Below, piece after piece: positions 26,528-34,611 of a stretch of 64,000 nt of DNA. How positions within the stretch are numbered: the first letter of the stretch is position 1; every line of letters begins with the position of its first letter. The notes beneath the pieces are model-generated. The model saw only the letters and a list, made by a program, of their open reading frames with translations, was not told where the DNA came from and did not search any database. The stretch lies in contig NZ_ATWV01000001.1 of assembly GCF_000421345.1 (NCBI RefSeq), positions 62,001 to 126,000 of the forward strand, given 5' to 3'. The DNA comes from Treponema bryantii NK4A124 (lineage in GTDB: Bacteria; Spirochaetota; Spirochaetia; Treponematales; Treponemataceae). The translations under genes were made by a program, and so were the position numbers.

Positions 26528-27445
26528 TTAGTTTCTAGGTGCTTTTGCAGGATCTATAGGCTGGCCGTTCTGGAATACCATAAAGGTAATCTGATATTTC
26601 TGACTGATTGAATCGAGGCCTGCAGTTCCAAGTTCTGCCCCGGAAACTGCATATTCACCCTTACGAACCTTAACAGAACCAAGACCTGTATAAGCATAAA
26701 TCAAACCGGTTTTTGTCTGTACGAAAACAACCTGTCCAAAACCACGGTATAAACCAACGTACATTACAGTTCCCTCGTGAATACAGAGAACCGGTTCATT
26801 ATTTTTTGCTGAAAGCTGAACACCAGAAATCTTTCCTTTAACCTGAGTAATCTTTGGAGAAGCAACAGGCCATTTTGTATTTGAATCTGCATTTACAGTA
26901 GCACCATAAGTGCGGGTATCAGGCGCAGGTTCATTTACTTTTATTACAGTTTCACCAGGCTTTGCTGCTTCACTTGTTTTTGTTGCTGTTGATGTTGTAG
27001 ATGCTGTTGAAGAACCTTGAGTTACCTTAAGCTTCTGACCTACTTTAATCACGGCCGAAGAGTCAAGATTATTTAAGGCCATAAGATCGGCAACTGCCAT
27101 TCCGTTTTTGCGGGCAATGCCGTATAAAGTATCACCTTTCTTGACTGTATACTCTGTAACTTTTCCTGCGGGTGCAGCATTTCCGGCAGTTTTTGCAGAA
27201 GAAAGAGCAACTGCAGTTCCAATATCAGCATCCGGAATAATTAATTTCTGGCCAACTTTAATAACATCGTTTTCTGAAAGATTATTTGCTGTACGAAGTT
27301 CTGCAACAGTAATCTGATATTTACGGCTTATCGAATATAGGGTATCACCTTTTTCAACCTTGTAAGTAATGTCTGCAAAAAGAGCAGAAGTTAAAATCAT
27401 AAAGATTGAAATAATGGCTGTGCGTTTACTAAAGAGTGTTTTCAT
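26528..27445 (-). CDS. LysM protein with degenerate M23/LytM domain
   Basis: Exported protein of 305 residues with a signal peptide (about 1-24). Two LysM peptidoglycan-binding repeats (about 27-70 and 96-140; YKVEKGDTLYSISRKY and YTVKKGDTLYGIARKN) are separated and followed by alanine/threonine-rich linkers. A C-terminal M23-like domain (about 190-305) lacks all zinc ligands: GxDI reads GVQL and HLHFEVR reads QITFMVF. The layout resembles NlpD/EnvC-type amidase activators. Last gene of the cheW-led minus-strand operon. Confidence 0.87.
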   Translation of the reverse strand: MKTLFSKRTAIISIFMILTSALFADITYKVEKGDTLYSISRKYQITVAELRTANNLSENDVIKVGQKLIIPDADIGTAVALSSAKTAGNAAPAGKVTEYTVKKGDTLYGIARKNGMAVADLMALNNLDSSAVIKVGQKLKVTQGSSTASTTSTATKTSEAAKPGETVIKVNEPAPDTRTYGATVNADSNTKWPVASPKITQVKGKISGVQLSAKNNEPVLCIHEGTVMYVGLYRGFGQVVFVQTKTGLIYAYTGLGSVKVRKGEYAVSGAELGTAGLDSISQKYQITFMVFQNGQPIDPAKAPRN

Positions 27446-27469
27446 AAATATATTATCGGCAGATTTTTT

Positions 27470-28693
27470 TTATTCCGCTACAATATTCTGAAAGAACTCA
27501 TTCACATTAATTCCGCTGATAACCTTATCTTTTGCATAGCGGCTTAAGATTCCTTCGCGGCCACCAGTGAGGTGTTCAGAAGTAATTCCATGCTTGATAG
27601 AAATATCAGCTTCCATAAGGGCAGAAAAATGGTCGCAGATACGTACAAGACGACCATCAATAGGATCAAACTCAGTTTTATTATATTCTGTATTGAGTTC
27701 TTCCCAGGAAACATGCTTAATCTTTCCGTTTTTATCAAGAATTCTGTCTGTAAACTCATCACTTGTGTAATAAATGATTTCTTTTTCAAAGAATGGTTCC
27801 ATTAACGGCACAAGTTCTTTATTTACAATTTCATCTTCAATCTTCTTTACGATATTAGGAAGATCATCTGTTGCAGTTTTTACCGGAGAAATAATGTCAC
27901 GGGTTACAGATTCCGGAAGATCATGAAAAAGGGCACTGAAAAAGTTATTTATTACACGACGTTCGCACATACCTGGATTGTATTCACGGCCAAGTAAAAG
28001 AGTCATTATTGCAACGAAAAAGCAGTGACCAAGAACAGAAGTTGCAGGAACACGTGGAGTCTGATTCCATCTTGTCTGGAAACGAAGCTGTTCAATTTTA
28101 AGAATAAAATCAAAAGCCTTCTGATGAGTCATAAGCTTCTGTAAGCCTTCAAGTTCAAGATACGGCTGTATTTCTGCTTCAAGCTCATTGCGGATATTCT
28201 TTAGACGCTCTTTTTCATTTACTACAGAAAGCATTTCAAGTTCGCGAATTGTAGAATACTTATGTGCAGCTCTGTAAATATTTACAGTAGTTCTAAGCTC
28301 TGTTGGAATAGGAATATTACCAGACTGCTGACCGACATAAATAGTAAACTCAGAAAAAAGTTCTTCATCCGGCATCATATCTTTATAGCCGTTTAAAACC
28401 CATTCGTTGAGTCTCATGTATTCGTCCGGGAATTCACGGCGCAGCATCTGCTGTACAGGAGCTTTAATATCACACAAAGAAATTTTACGCAGAAGGTCGA
28501 AAAGAGATGCGTAAATCATCCATTTCCAGTCTACATACTTTTTGCGGTGTTCTTCGTATTTACCGATTATATAGGCCAGAACCATTTTTTCGGCTGCCTT
28601 GTCCATTTCTACAAGGTCAAAAGGGCGTATTAAATCATTCCATCTCTGAATGGAAAAACCTTCGAAGATTTTATATGCAAGTTGCTTATTCAT
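27470..28693 (-). CDS. HD-domain hydrolase
   Basis: Cytoplasmic protein of 407 residues. An HD-type metal-dependent phosphohydrolase core spans about 220-340: H in VLGHCFFVAIM, HD in ALFHDLPES and a later D in RICDHFSALMEADIS. The first 200 residues are helical and unassigned. This pattern resembles YfbR/HD-family nucleotide hydrolases, but the substrate is unknown. It lies one base after the gene upstream, in the same operon. Confidence 0.8.
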   Translation of the reverse strand: MNKQLAYKIFEGFSIQRWNDLIRPFDLVEMDKAAEKMVLAYIIGKYEEHRKKYVDWKWMIYASLFDLLRKISLCDIKAPVQQMLRREFPDEYMRLNEWVLNGYKDMMPDEELFSEFTIYVGQQSGNIPIPTELRTTVNIYRAAHKYSTIRELEMLSVVNEKERLKNIRNELEAEIQPYLELEGLQKLMTHQKAFDFILKIEQLRFQTRWNQTPRVPATSVLGHCFFVAIMTLLLGREYNPGMCERRVINNFFSALFHDLPESVTRDIISPVKTATDDLPNIVKKIEDEIVNKELVPLMEPFFEKEIIYYTSDEFTDRILDKNGKIKHVSWEELNTEYNKTEFDPIDGRLVRICDHFSALMEADISIKHGITSEHLTGGREGILSRYAKDKVISGINVNEFFQNIVAE

Positions 28694-28694
28694 A

Positions 28695-29498
28695 TTAGTT
28701 GCTCAAACCAGCCTTATGGTCTGCGTCCATCTTATCTTTCCAGACTACAGCTTTTTTCTTTACTTCTTCTGCCTGGTTTGCATCTCCAATAGCAATATAA
28801 AGCTTTCGAAGAGCAAGCAGATATTTGATTGCATTTCGCATATCATCAATACGACGGGTTGAAAGTTCGTATTTATCACGATAGGCAGTTGCAGAATCAT
28901 TAAGCTGTTTTTGAATCATTCTTATATAGAGGACCGTTGTTTCATAATCTGCACAGGATGGATCAAAATAATCCTTGTAGGCAGCCTTCATATCAATAAA
29001 GTTCTTTGAAACAGTGGCAAAACGTCCTTCTAGTTCAACAAAAGACCACTTCCATTTACTGTTATCGCCAAAAGCATCTTTTAGCATGGTAATTGCAAGA
29101 CCAAGCTTACGGATAATTGTATAACGTCGTACAATTGGAACATTGTGAATTGGTTCCAGAAGTGGAGTTAAGTCAGCATAAGGAACATCAATTGTATCAG
29201 AAACAATTTCTTCAAGATAAATAATTGCCTTATAAAGAAGTTTGCGGGCATCGTTGAGGGCATCATTATTCTTAACTTCCATAAGGCGCAAAGAAAGACT
29301 GTTCTGAGCCATATAAAGTGATGCGGCATAAATCATATCTTCACACAAAAGGAGCTTTTTATTTTCATAATCAATATCGCCCTTATGCATGCCGTTGAGC
29401 ATAGTTTTTTCTTTTTCAAGGGTTGCAGTAATTTTTCCCTTATAAGGCTGAATTGCTTCGCTAAAATGAAGTCTTGTTTCTTCTGAGATTTTTGACAT
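28695..29498 (-). CDS. conserved helical protein of unknown function
   Basis: Not recognised. 267 residues, almost entirely predicted alpha-helix with many charged residues, no signal peptide and no cysteine-rich or nucleotide motif. The start ATG shares its A with the recN stop (TGATG), and the next gene starts one base after its stop, so it is firmly embedded in the nadK-recN-HD operon. This context hints at a cytoplasmic role in genome maintenance or cell-cycle control, but that is inference only. Confidence 0.75.
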   Translation of the reverse strand: MSKISEETRLHFSEAIQPYKGKITATLEKEKTMLNGMHKGDIDYENKKLLLCEDMIYAASLYMAQNSLSLRLMEVKNNDALNDARKLLYKAIIYLEEIVSDTIDVPYADLTPLLEPIHNVPIVRRYTIIRKLGLAITMLKDAFGDNSKWKWSFVELEGRFATVSKNFIDMKAAYKDYFDPSCADYETTVLYIRMIQKQLNDSATAYRDKYELSTRRIDDMRNAIKYLLALRKLYIAIGDANQAEEVKKKAVVWKDKMDADHKAGLSN

Positions 29499-31240
29499 CA
29501 GACACCTCCGCTATATTTAGCAAGAAGAGATCGTGCATGCTCCAGAGACTGCGATGTATCAGAATCACCGGAAAGCATACGAGCAATTTCAGCCACACGA
29601 GCTTCGCCTTCCACAGGATAAACATTTGAAGAGGTAATTTCTCCGGAGACACTCTTCTCTATCTTTATCTGATTATCGGCATAAACTGCTATGCTCGCTA
29701 GATGTGTAATGCAGAAAATTTGCCTGTTTTTTGAAAGATTTTTGATATGGGCACCAACGGCAACTGCAACCTCCCCGCCAATTCCAGTATCAATTTCATC
29801 AAAAATAAGAGTTTCAACACTATCTGTCTGAGCAAAAATAGTTTTTAGGGCAAGCATGACGCGGGAAAGTTCACCACCAGAAGCAATTTTTGCAAGAGGC
29901 AGAGGTGGATTTCCAGGATTTGCGCTTATCATAAACTCAATATCATCTTTTCCGTAAGGACCACAAAGCTGTTCTAGGTCTGTACCAGCCTTTTGATTGA
30001 TTTGAACGGCAAAAGTAGTTCCCTTCATTCCAAGTTTTGCAAGAATCTGGTCAACTTCATTATTTAATATGGAAGCGGTTGATTTACGTGCCGCAGAAAG
30101 CTTTTCTGCCTGAGCCAGGATTTCTTTTTCGAGAACTTTAATTTCTGCTGTAAGAGCATCCTTTTTGTTGTTACCGTCACCATTTTCTTCTATGTATTTC
30201 TGGGCTTCATCAAAATAGGCAAAAACTTCTGAAAGCGGAGCATTTACTGAAGAGGCATACTTTTTCTTAAGATTATAAATAAGTGAAAGTCTGTCTTCTA
30301 CAGTCTGCAGGCGGTTAGGATCGTAGACCAGTTTGTTTTTATAGTCAGAAAATTCTGCAGAAATATCTGAAAGCTCATAAAAAGCTGATTCAAGACGTTC
30401 GTCCAGTTTTGAAAGTGATTTATCCAGTTCGCTTACATGCATTGAATCGCGGCGGATTTTTTTAAGAAGTCCTACCACACCGCTTTCTTCATTTGAAAGC
30501 ATCTGTTCTATAGAATCTACATCAGAATAAATCTTTTCGTAAGATGAAAGACGAGCCTGCTCTTCTTCGAGTTCTGTATCTTCATTAGCCTTTAGTTTTG
30601 CTTCGCCGATTTCTTGTACGGCAAAGGTCATCATATCCAGCTTACGAAGGCGTTCACTGTCAGAAAGATTATACTGGGCAAGCTGCTTGCGCTTTGAAAC
30701 AAGAACGGCGTATTTGGCAGTAAAGGCATCTACGTCTGCAGTAATACCAGCACGGGCGTCAAGAAATTTTCTATGCTCGCTAACCTTCATTAAAGACTGA
30801 TGTTCATGCTGGCCGTGAATGTCTACCAGGAAAGAAGAAAACTGTGCAAGGTCACCACGGGTTACAGGTGTATCGTTTATCCATGCGCCGGCCTTTCCTG
30901 TATCACGAATAATCCGGCGTAAAAGCACGCGGTCATTTTCTATTTCAATTCCATGTACATTAAGCCACTCAAGGGCATTGCGGGGCTCGTCATCTTCTGG
31001 AATATCAGACCTTACAGAAAGGCCTTTTGGAAGCAGAAATGTTCCGCTCACACTAGCCTCTTTTTTACCGGCTCGAATCTGATTTACATCAGCTTTGCCA
31101 CCAAGTAAAAAAGAAAGGGCACCAATAAGAATAGATTTTCCGGCACCAGTTTCACCGGAAAGAACTGTAAAGCCTTTAGTAAATTCAAGATAATCCTGAT
31201 CTATAAGAGCAAAGTCTTTAATGGTTAAATCTTCAAGCAT
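29498..31240 (-). CDS. recN: DNA repair protein RecN
   Basis: SMC-like ATPase of 580 residues that helps in repair of double-strand breaks. Walker A GETGAGKS lies near residues 30-37 after MLEDLTIKDFALIDQ. Central coiled coils span about 150-370. The C-terminal half has the signature ASGGELSRVMLA, Walker B LIFDEIDTGIGG and the H-loop CITHLASIA. It overlaps nadK by eight bases. Confidence 0.95.
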   Translation of the reverse strand: MLEDLTIKDFALIDQDYLEFTKGFTVLSGETGAGKSILIGALSFLLGGKADVNQIRAGKKEASVSGTFLLPKGLSVRSDIPEDDEPRNALEWLNVHGIEIENDRVLLRRIIRDTGKAGAWINDTPVTRGDLAQFSSFLVDIHGQHEHQSLMKVSEHRKFLDARAGITADVDAFTAKYAVLVSKRKQLAQYNLSDSERLRKLDMMTFAVQEIGEAKLKANEDTELEEEQARLSSYEKIYSDVDSIEQMLSNEESGVVGLLKKIRRDSMHVSELDKSLSKLDERLESAFYELSDISAEFSDYKNKLVYDPNRLQTVEDRLSLIYNLKKKYASSVNAPLSEVFAYFDEAQKYIEENGDGNNKKDALTAEIKVLEKEILAQAEKLSAARKSTASILNNEVDQILAKLGMKGTTFAVQINQKAGTDLEQLCGPYGKDDIEFMISANPGNPPLPLAKIASGGELSRVMLALKTIFAQTDSVETLIFDEIDTGIGGEVAVAVGAHIKNLSKNRQIFCITHLASIAVYADNQIKIEKSVSGEITSSNVYPVEGEARVAEIARMLSGDSDTSQSLEHARSLLAKYSGGV

Positions 31241-32075
31241 GAGGTACCCCCGACCAGTTTAATTTTGATCTGAGTGCGTTATAAAACTTTTCTGCAGAAA
31301 CTGCGACAAGCTGAGCCTTCTTTTTATTGAGGGAAACAGCTATTGTATCGCCATAGGCTAAGGCAAAAGGTTCCTGTCCATCTACAGTTAAACATATTCC
31401 CTTGATACGGCTTTTTTCAACTGATATTTCAAGTTTGCTGTCCGGGCTTAAAACCAGAGGCCGGCTTGAAAGTGAAAAGGAATTAAGCGGAGTAAGAACA
31501 AAAGCTTCTACCTCTGGCGAAACAATAGGTCCGCCTGCCGCAGCAGAATAAGCGGTAGAACCGGTTGGTGTTGCAAGAATAAGACCATCTGCCTTAAGGC
31601 GGCATAAAGGAAGTGAATTCCGCTTTACAGAAAGCATGATTGTAGAAACCCCGCGTTCTGCTGAAATTACAGCATCATTCAGGCTTAGAGATGTATAAAC
31701 CTTTTTGCCATCCCTTAGTACTTCAACCTTAAGCATAGACCGCTTTTCGAAAACTGACTTGCCGTCCAAGAAAAGCTTTAATTCCTTCTGCCATTCTTCC
31801 GGTTGAACAGAAGCAATAAAACCGAATTCTCCGAGATTTACCGGGAAGACAGGCAGACCATATTTAGAGGCATTTCTGGCTGCATAAAGCACAGTACCGT
31901 CACCGCCAAGAGAAACTACAAAATCATAACCTTTGAAATCTGTATTATCAACAAAACCGTCAAAGCTAAGGAAATCATGGTCTACACCTTTTTTTGTAAG
32001 CCATGCTGCAATTTCCTTTGCAAGAGACATTGATTCATCTTTTGTAACATTTATAATTATAAGTGCCTTTTTCAT
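31233..32075 (-). CDS. nadK: NAD kinase
   Basis: Phosphorylates NAD to NADP. Protein of 280 residues with the catalytic GGDGT motif (SLGGDGTVLYAAR), the second conserved block PTGSTAYSAAAGGPIV, and NLGEFGFIA in place of the common NLGxLGFL. The C-terminal beta sandwich is present. Its 3' end overlaps recN by eight bases, a gene order also known from other bacteria. Confidence 0.95.
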   Translation of the reverse strand: MKKALIIINVTKDESMSLAKEIAAWLTKKGVDHDFLSFDGFVDNTDFKGYDFVVSLGGDGTVLYAARNASKYGLPVFPVNLGEFGFIASVQPEEWQKELKLFLDGKSVFEKRSMLKVEVLRDGKKVYTSLSLNDAVISAERGVSTIMLSVKRNSLPLCRLKADGLILATPTGSTAYSAAAGGPIVSPEVEAFVLTPLNSFSLSSRPLVLSPDSKLEISVEKSRIKGICLTVDGQEPFALAYGDTIAVSLNKKKAQLVAVSAEKFYNALRSKLNWSGVPHA

Positions 32076-32087
32076 TCTGTCCTTTTT

Positions 32088-33143
32088 TTATGGCAGAGAA
32101 CTTAAAACCTTTACGATTTTTGCACTCTCTGCATGGGTCAAACGCGGATAAAGCGGAATATGGACACAGCGCAGATATAATGATTTTGCATGTATGCAGG
32201 ATTCAGAAAGCTCATCCTTAAGTGCAATTACAGAATTATCATAAGCAAGCTGAACTTCAATATCCTTTCGGGCAGCATACTGTTTAACGTCTTTAAAAGA
32301 AGATGCAAGAATCAGAGGGAAGCAGCTCATTGTAGAACCGTTTTCCATTTCACGGGCATACATTTTGTGACGTCCGATAAGGCAGGCCTGATGGAACATA
32401 GAAAAGATTTCCTTGCGGGTCTTTTCGTTTCTAGGATATTCCTTAACCTGAACCCAGGCAAGCGCACAGTTGATATCCGGCAAAAGATCTGTAAGAGGTG
32501 CTTCGTCCGAATACTTTTTAAGTACTATCCACTCGCGGCGGCCAGGTGCCATAAGAACCGCACCTCCACCAGCAGTTAATACATCGCGCTCTTCAAGTCC
32601 CATAATGGTATAAATACCAAAGGATCCTGCAAGCTTTCTTTCTTCTGTTGGAACTCCTTCCGGAGACAAAACAGGAACAGAAGCACCTGCACTCTGTGAA
32701 ATATCTTCGATAACAGGAATTCCAAGCGCCATTATGCCTTCAAAATCAGGAAGAATACCTTCTGTTTCATGAAGAAGTAAAAGTCTTCCACCCTTCTGCA
32801 TTCCTTCATTTACAATTTCTGCAGTAACAAGGCCGGTTACTTCATCTACATCAAGTACCAGTGGCTCAAAACCAAGGCTTTCAACAGTCTGATACTGCCA
32901 GGCAGGTGCAAGGGCAGAAATCATAATCTTTCCACCCTTTTCAAAGTCGAGAGCCTGAAGGGCATATTTTAAAGCAATCGCAGGGCTTCTGAGAGCCACT
33001 GCACCGTCACATTTTGTAAATTCCTTTACCGTCTGGATTAATCTTGCGTTTAACTCGCCGGGACCAATTTTTTCGTCGACCATGCAGGTTAAAACCGCAT
33101 CCATTTCTTTTCTACGAATAGTTGTACTGTATGTCTGTATCAT
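32088..33143 (-). CDS. DegT/DnrJ-like protein without the catalytic lysine
   Basis: Protein of 351 residues with the fold-type-I aminotransferase layout of the DegT/DnrJ/EryC1 family. The PLP aspartate region reads VIEDISQSAGA, and the region that should carry the Schiff-base lysine (SFxxxKxxxxGEGG) reads GIYTIMGLEERDVLTAGGG, with no lysine. The usual HPYY/substrate motifs are also weak. It is therefore probably not an aminotransferase; it could be a dehydratase-like or non-catalytic relative. It lies 5 bases after cheW and 12 before nadK. Confidence 0.7.
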   Translation of the reverse strand: MIQTYSTTIRRKEMDAVLTCMVDEKIGPGELNARLIQTVKEFTKCDGAVALRSPAIALKYALQALDFEKGGKIMISALAPAWQYQTVESLGFEPLVLDVDEVTGLVTAEIVNEGMQKGGRLLLLHETEGILPDFEGIMALGIPVIEDISQSAGASVPVLSPEGVPTEERKLAGSFGIYTIMGLEERDVLTAGGGAVLMAPGRREWIVLKKYSDEAPLTDLLPDINCALAWVQVKEYPRNEKTRKEIFSMFHQACLIGRHKMYAREMENGSTMSCFPLILASSFKDVKQYAARKDIEVQLAYDNSVIALKDELSESCIHAKSLYLRCVHIPLYPRLTHAESAKIVKVLSSLP

Positions 33144-33148
33144 TTATT

Positions 33149-33622
33149 TTACTGGATATCGATAATTTTCTGTAATTCTTTTGCGTTGAAGAGCTTTCTT
33201 GTGTTCAGCATGATAAGATATCCTGTTTCCTCGCGAACAACGCCTTCAATATACTCTGTTCCGATACCGCTCAGCATCTGTGGCGGGTCTTTAACGTCTT
33301 CACCTTTTACGGTTACTACACGTTCTACCTTATCAATGATAATACCAATTTTGCTTCCATCGATATTCAGGATGATAAAACCGCCTTCCATCTCAATATC
33401 TTCTGAATGGCTTACTGACTGTATCTTGAAGCGCTTATGCAAATCAATAATAGGAATAATTTCTCCACGAAGATTGATAATACCCTCAACATAGTATGGA
33501 GCATTAGGAATAACACGGACATTCTGAAGTCTTACAATCTCTTTAACATCCATGATGTTAACGCCGTATAATTCTTCCCCCAGATGAAACGTTACCATTT
33601 GATAAGTTATATCGTTAGCCAT
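33149..33622 (-). CDS. cheW: chemotaxis coupling protein CheW
   Basis: A 157-residue single CheW domain. It links chemoreceptors to CheA. Typical blocks are FHLGEELYGVNIMDVKEI, GIINLRGEIIPIIDL and GIIIDKVERVV. GGAGGGT lies upstream of the ATG. First gene of an operon that continues through the DegT-like gene, nadK, recN, the helical protein, the HD protein and the LysM protein. The position of a chemotaxis gene at the head of a housekeeping operon is a notable linkage. Confidence 0.94.
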   Translation of the reverse strand: MANDITYQMVTFHLGEELYGVNIMDVKEIVRLQNVRVIPNAPYYVEGIINLRGEIIPIIDLHKRFKIQSVSHSEDIEMEGGFIILNIDGSKIGIIIDKVERVVTVKGEDVKDPPQMLSGIGTEYIEGVVREETGYLIMLNTRKLFNAKELQKIIDIQ

Positions 33623-33659
33623 AGATACCCTCCAAGATATATAAAACTATCATTATATA

Positions 33660-33688
33660 ATAATACTCCGAAACCAGAGATTTTGCAA
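33660..33688 (-). promoter_or_regulatory. predicted cheW operon promoter
   Basis: On the minus strand TTGCAA (33688-33683), 17 bases, TATTAT (33665-33660), about 38 bases before the cheW ATG. A TATAAT overlaps immediately downstream. Confidence 0.45.
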
Positions 33689-33747
33689 TGCAAACTTCAT
33701 TTTTGACCCTGAACTTTTAACCTCCTTGTAACAGCCGCGCACGGCCT

Positions 33748-34518
33748 TTAATCTACAGTAAAAAGGGTTACTGCGTTTACTTTTTCTATTCCTGCCGACT
33801 TTAGTATTTCTGCACAACTTTCTATAGTTGAGCCTGTTGTACAAACATCGTCTATAAGACAAACAGAAGAAGGCAGACGGCCGGAAAATGGCTTTAAGGC
33901 ACGTTCGAAAACTGATGTCGAACACAAGGAATAGGCACTTTTTATTGATTCCAGTCTCTGCGACCGGGAAAGCTTTTTCTGCTGCCCGCTTGTATTACGT
34001 TCCAGAATCCGAAGCACCCTAAAGCCATATCGTTTTTCGAGAAAGACACAAAGCTCTTCTATCTGATCCCAGCCGTTTTTACGGATTTTCCCCTTACGCG
34101 GTGGAACAGGTACAATAACTTTATTTCCAGTCTTTCTTAGAACCTCACATAAAAGCCTTGCAAAAAGCGGCGAAAAACTTCTTTCCTCCTGCATTTTCCA
34201 CCTGAACATAAGCTCCCGGTTCCATAATCGATATGAAAACAGGGGCAAGACAGAATCTGTACTTTTCAGGACAGGCTCTTCCCGACACTTCATGCATTTT
34301 CCTTTCATGCAAACAAGTTCTTTGCCACAACATTCGCATCTTTCCTTTTCAAGAATACGGTCAAGGTTAAAATGTGTCTTTAAGCAGGATCTGCATACAG
34401 GTTTTGTAAAGACCAGAGCACCGCACACTGCACATTTTTCTCCGCCGCTTATGAAAACATAAAGCATTCTGAATGCCGAAACAAGGAATTGTTCCAGTTC
34501 GAAAAACAACTTCTTCAT
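33748..34518 (-). CDS. ComF-like phosphoribosyltransferase
   Basis: Protein of 256 residues. The N-terminal zinc-finger-like region (about 28-80) has CAVC, CRSC, CECC and CMKC pairs. The C-terminal phosphoribosyltransferase fold carries the PRPP loop VCLIDDVCTTGSTIESC. ComF homologues take part in DNA uptake or are described as amidophosphoribosyltransferase-like; the role in spirochetes is unclear. It lies 93 bases upstream of the mutS 3' end in the same orientation, with an A+T-rich gap. Confidence 0.87.
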   Translation of the reverse strand: MKKLFFELEQFLVSAFRMLYVFISGGEKCAVCGALVFTKPVCRSCLKTHFNLDRILEKERCECCGKELVCMKGKCMKCREEPVLKSTDSVLPLFSYRLWNRELMFRWKMQEERSFSPLFARLLCEVLRKTGNKVIVPVPPRKGKIRKNGWDQIEELCVFLEKRYGFRVLRILERNTSGQQKKLSRSQRLESIKSAYSLCSTSVFERALKPFSGRLPSSVCLIDDVCTTGSTIESCAEILKSAGIEKVNAVTLFTVD

Positions 34519-34611
34519 ACATATATAATTATATTAACTTAATCAAAAATGACACTTTTTCAGAAAAAAAGTTTAAAAAAAGAGAAAAAAAAAATTGAAA
34601 AGAGTTTTATA

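Noticed and set aside
34519-34611. Terminator between comF and mutS
   Set aside because: The gap is rich in A and T runs but no stem of convincing length could be found.
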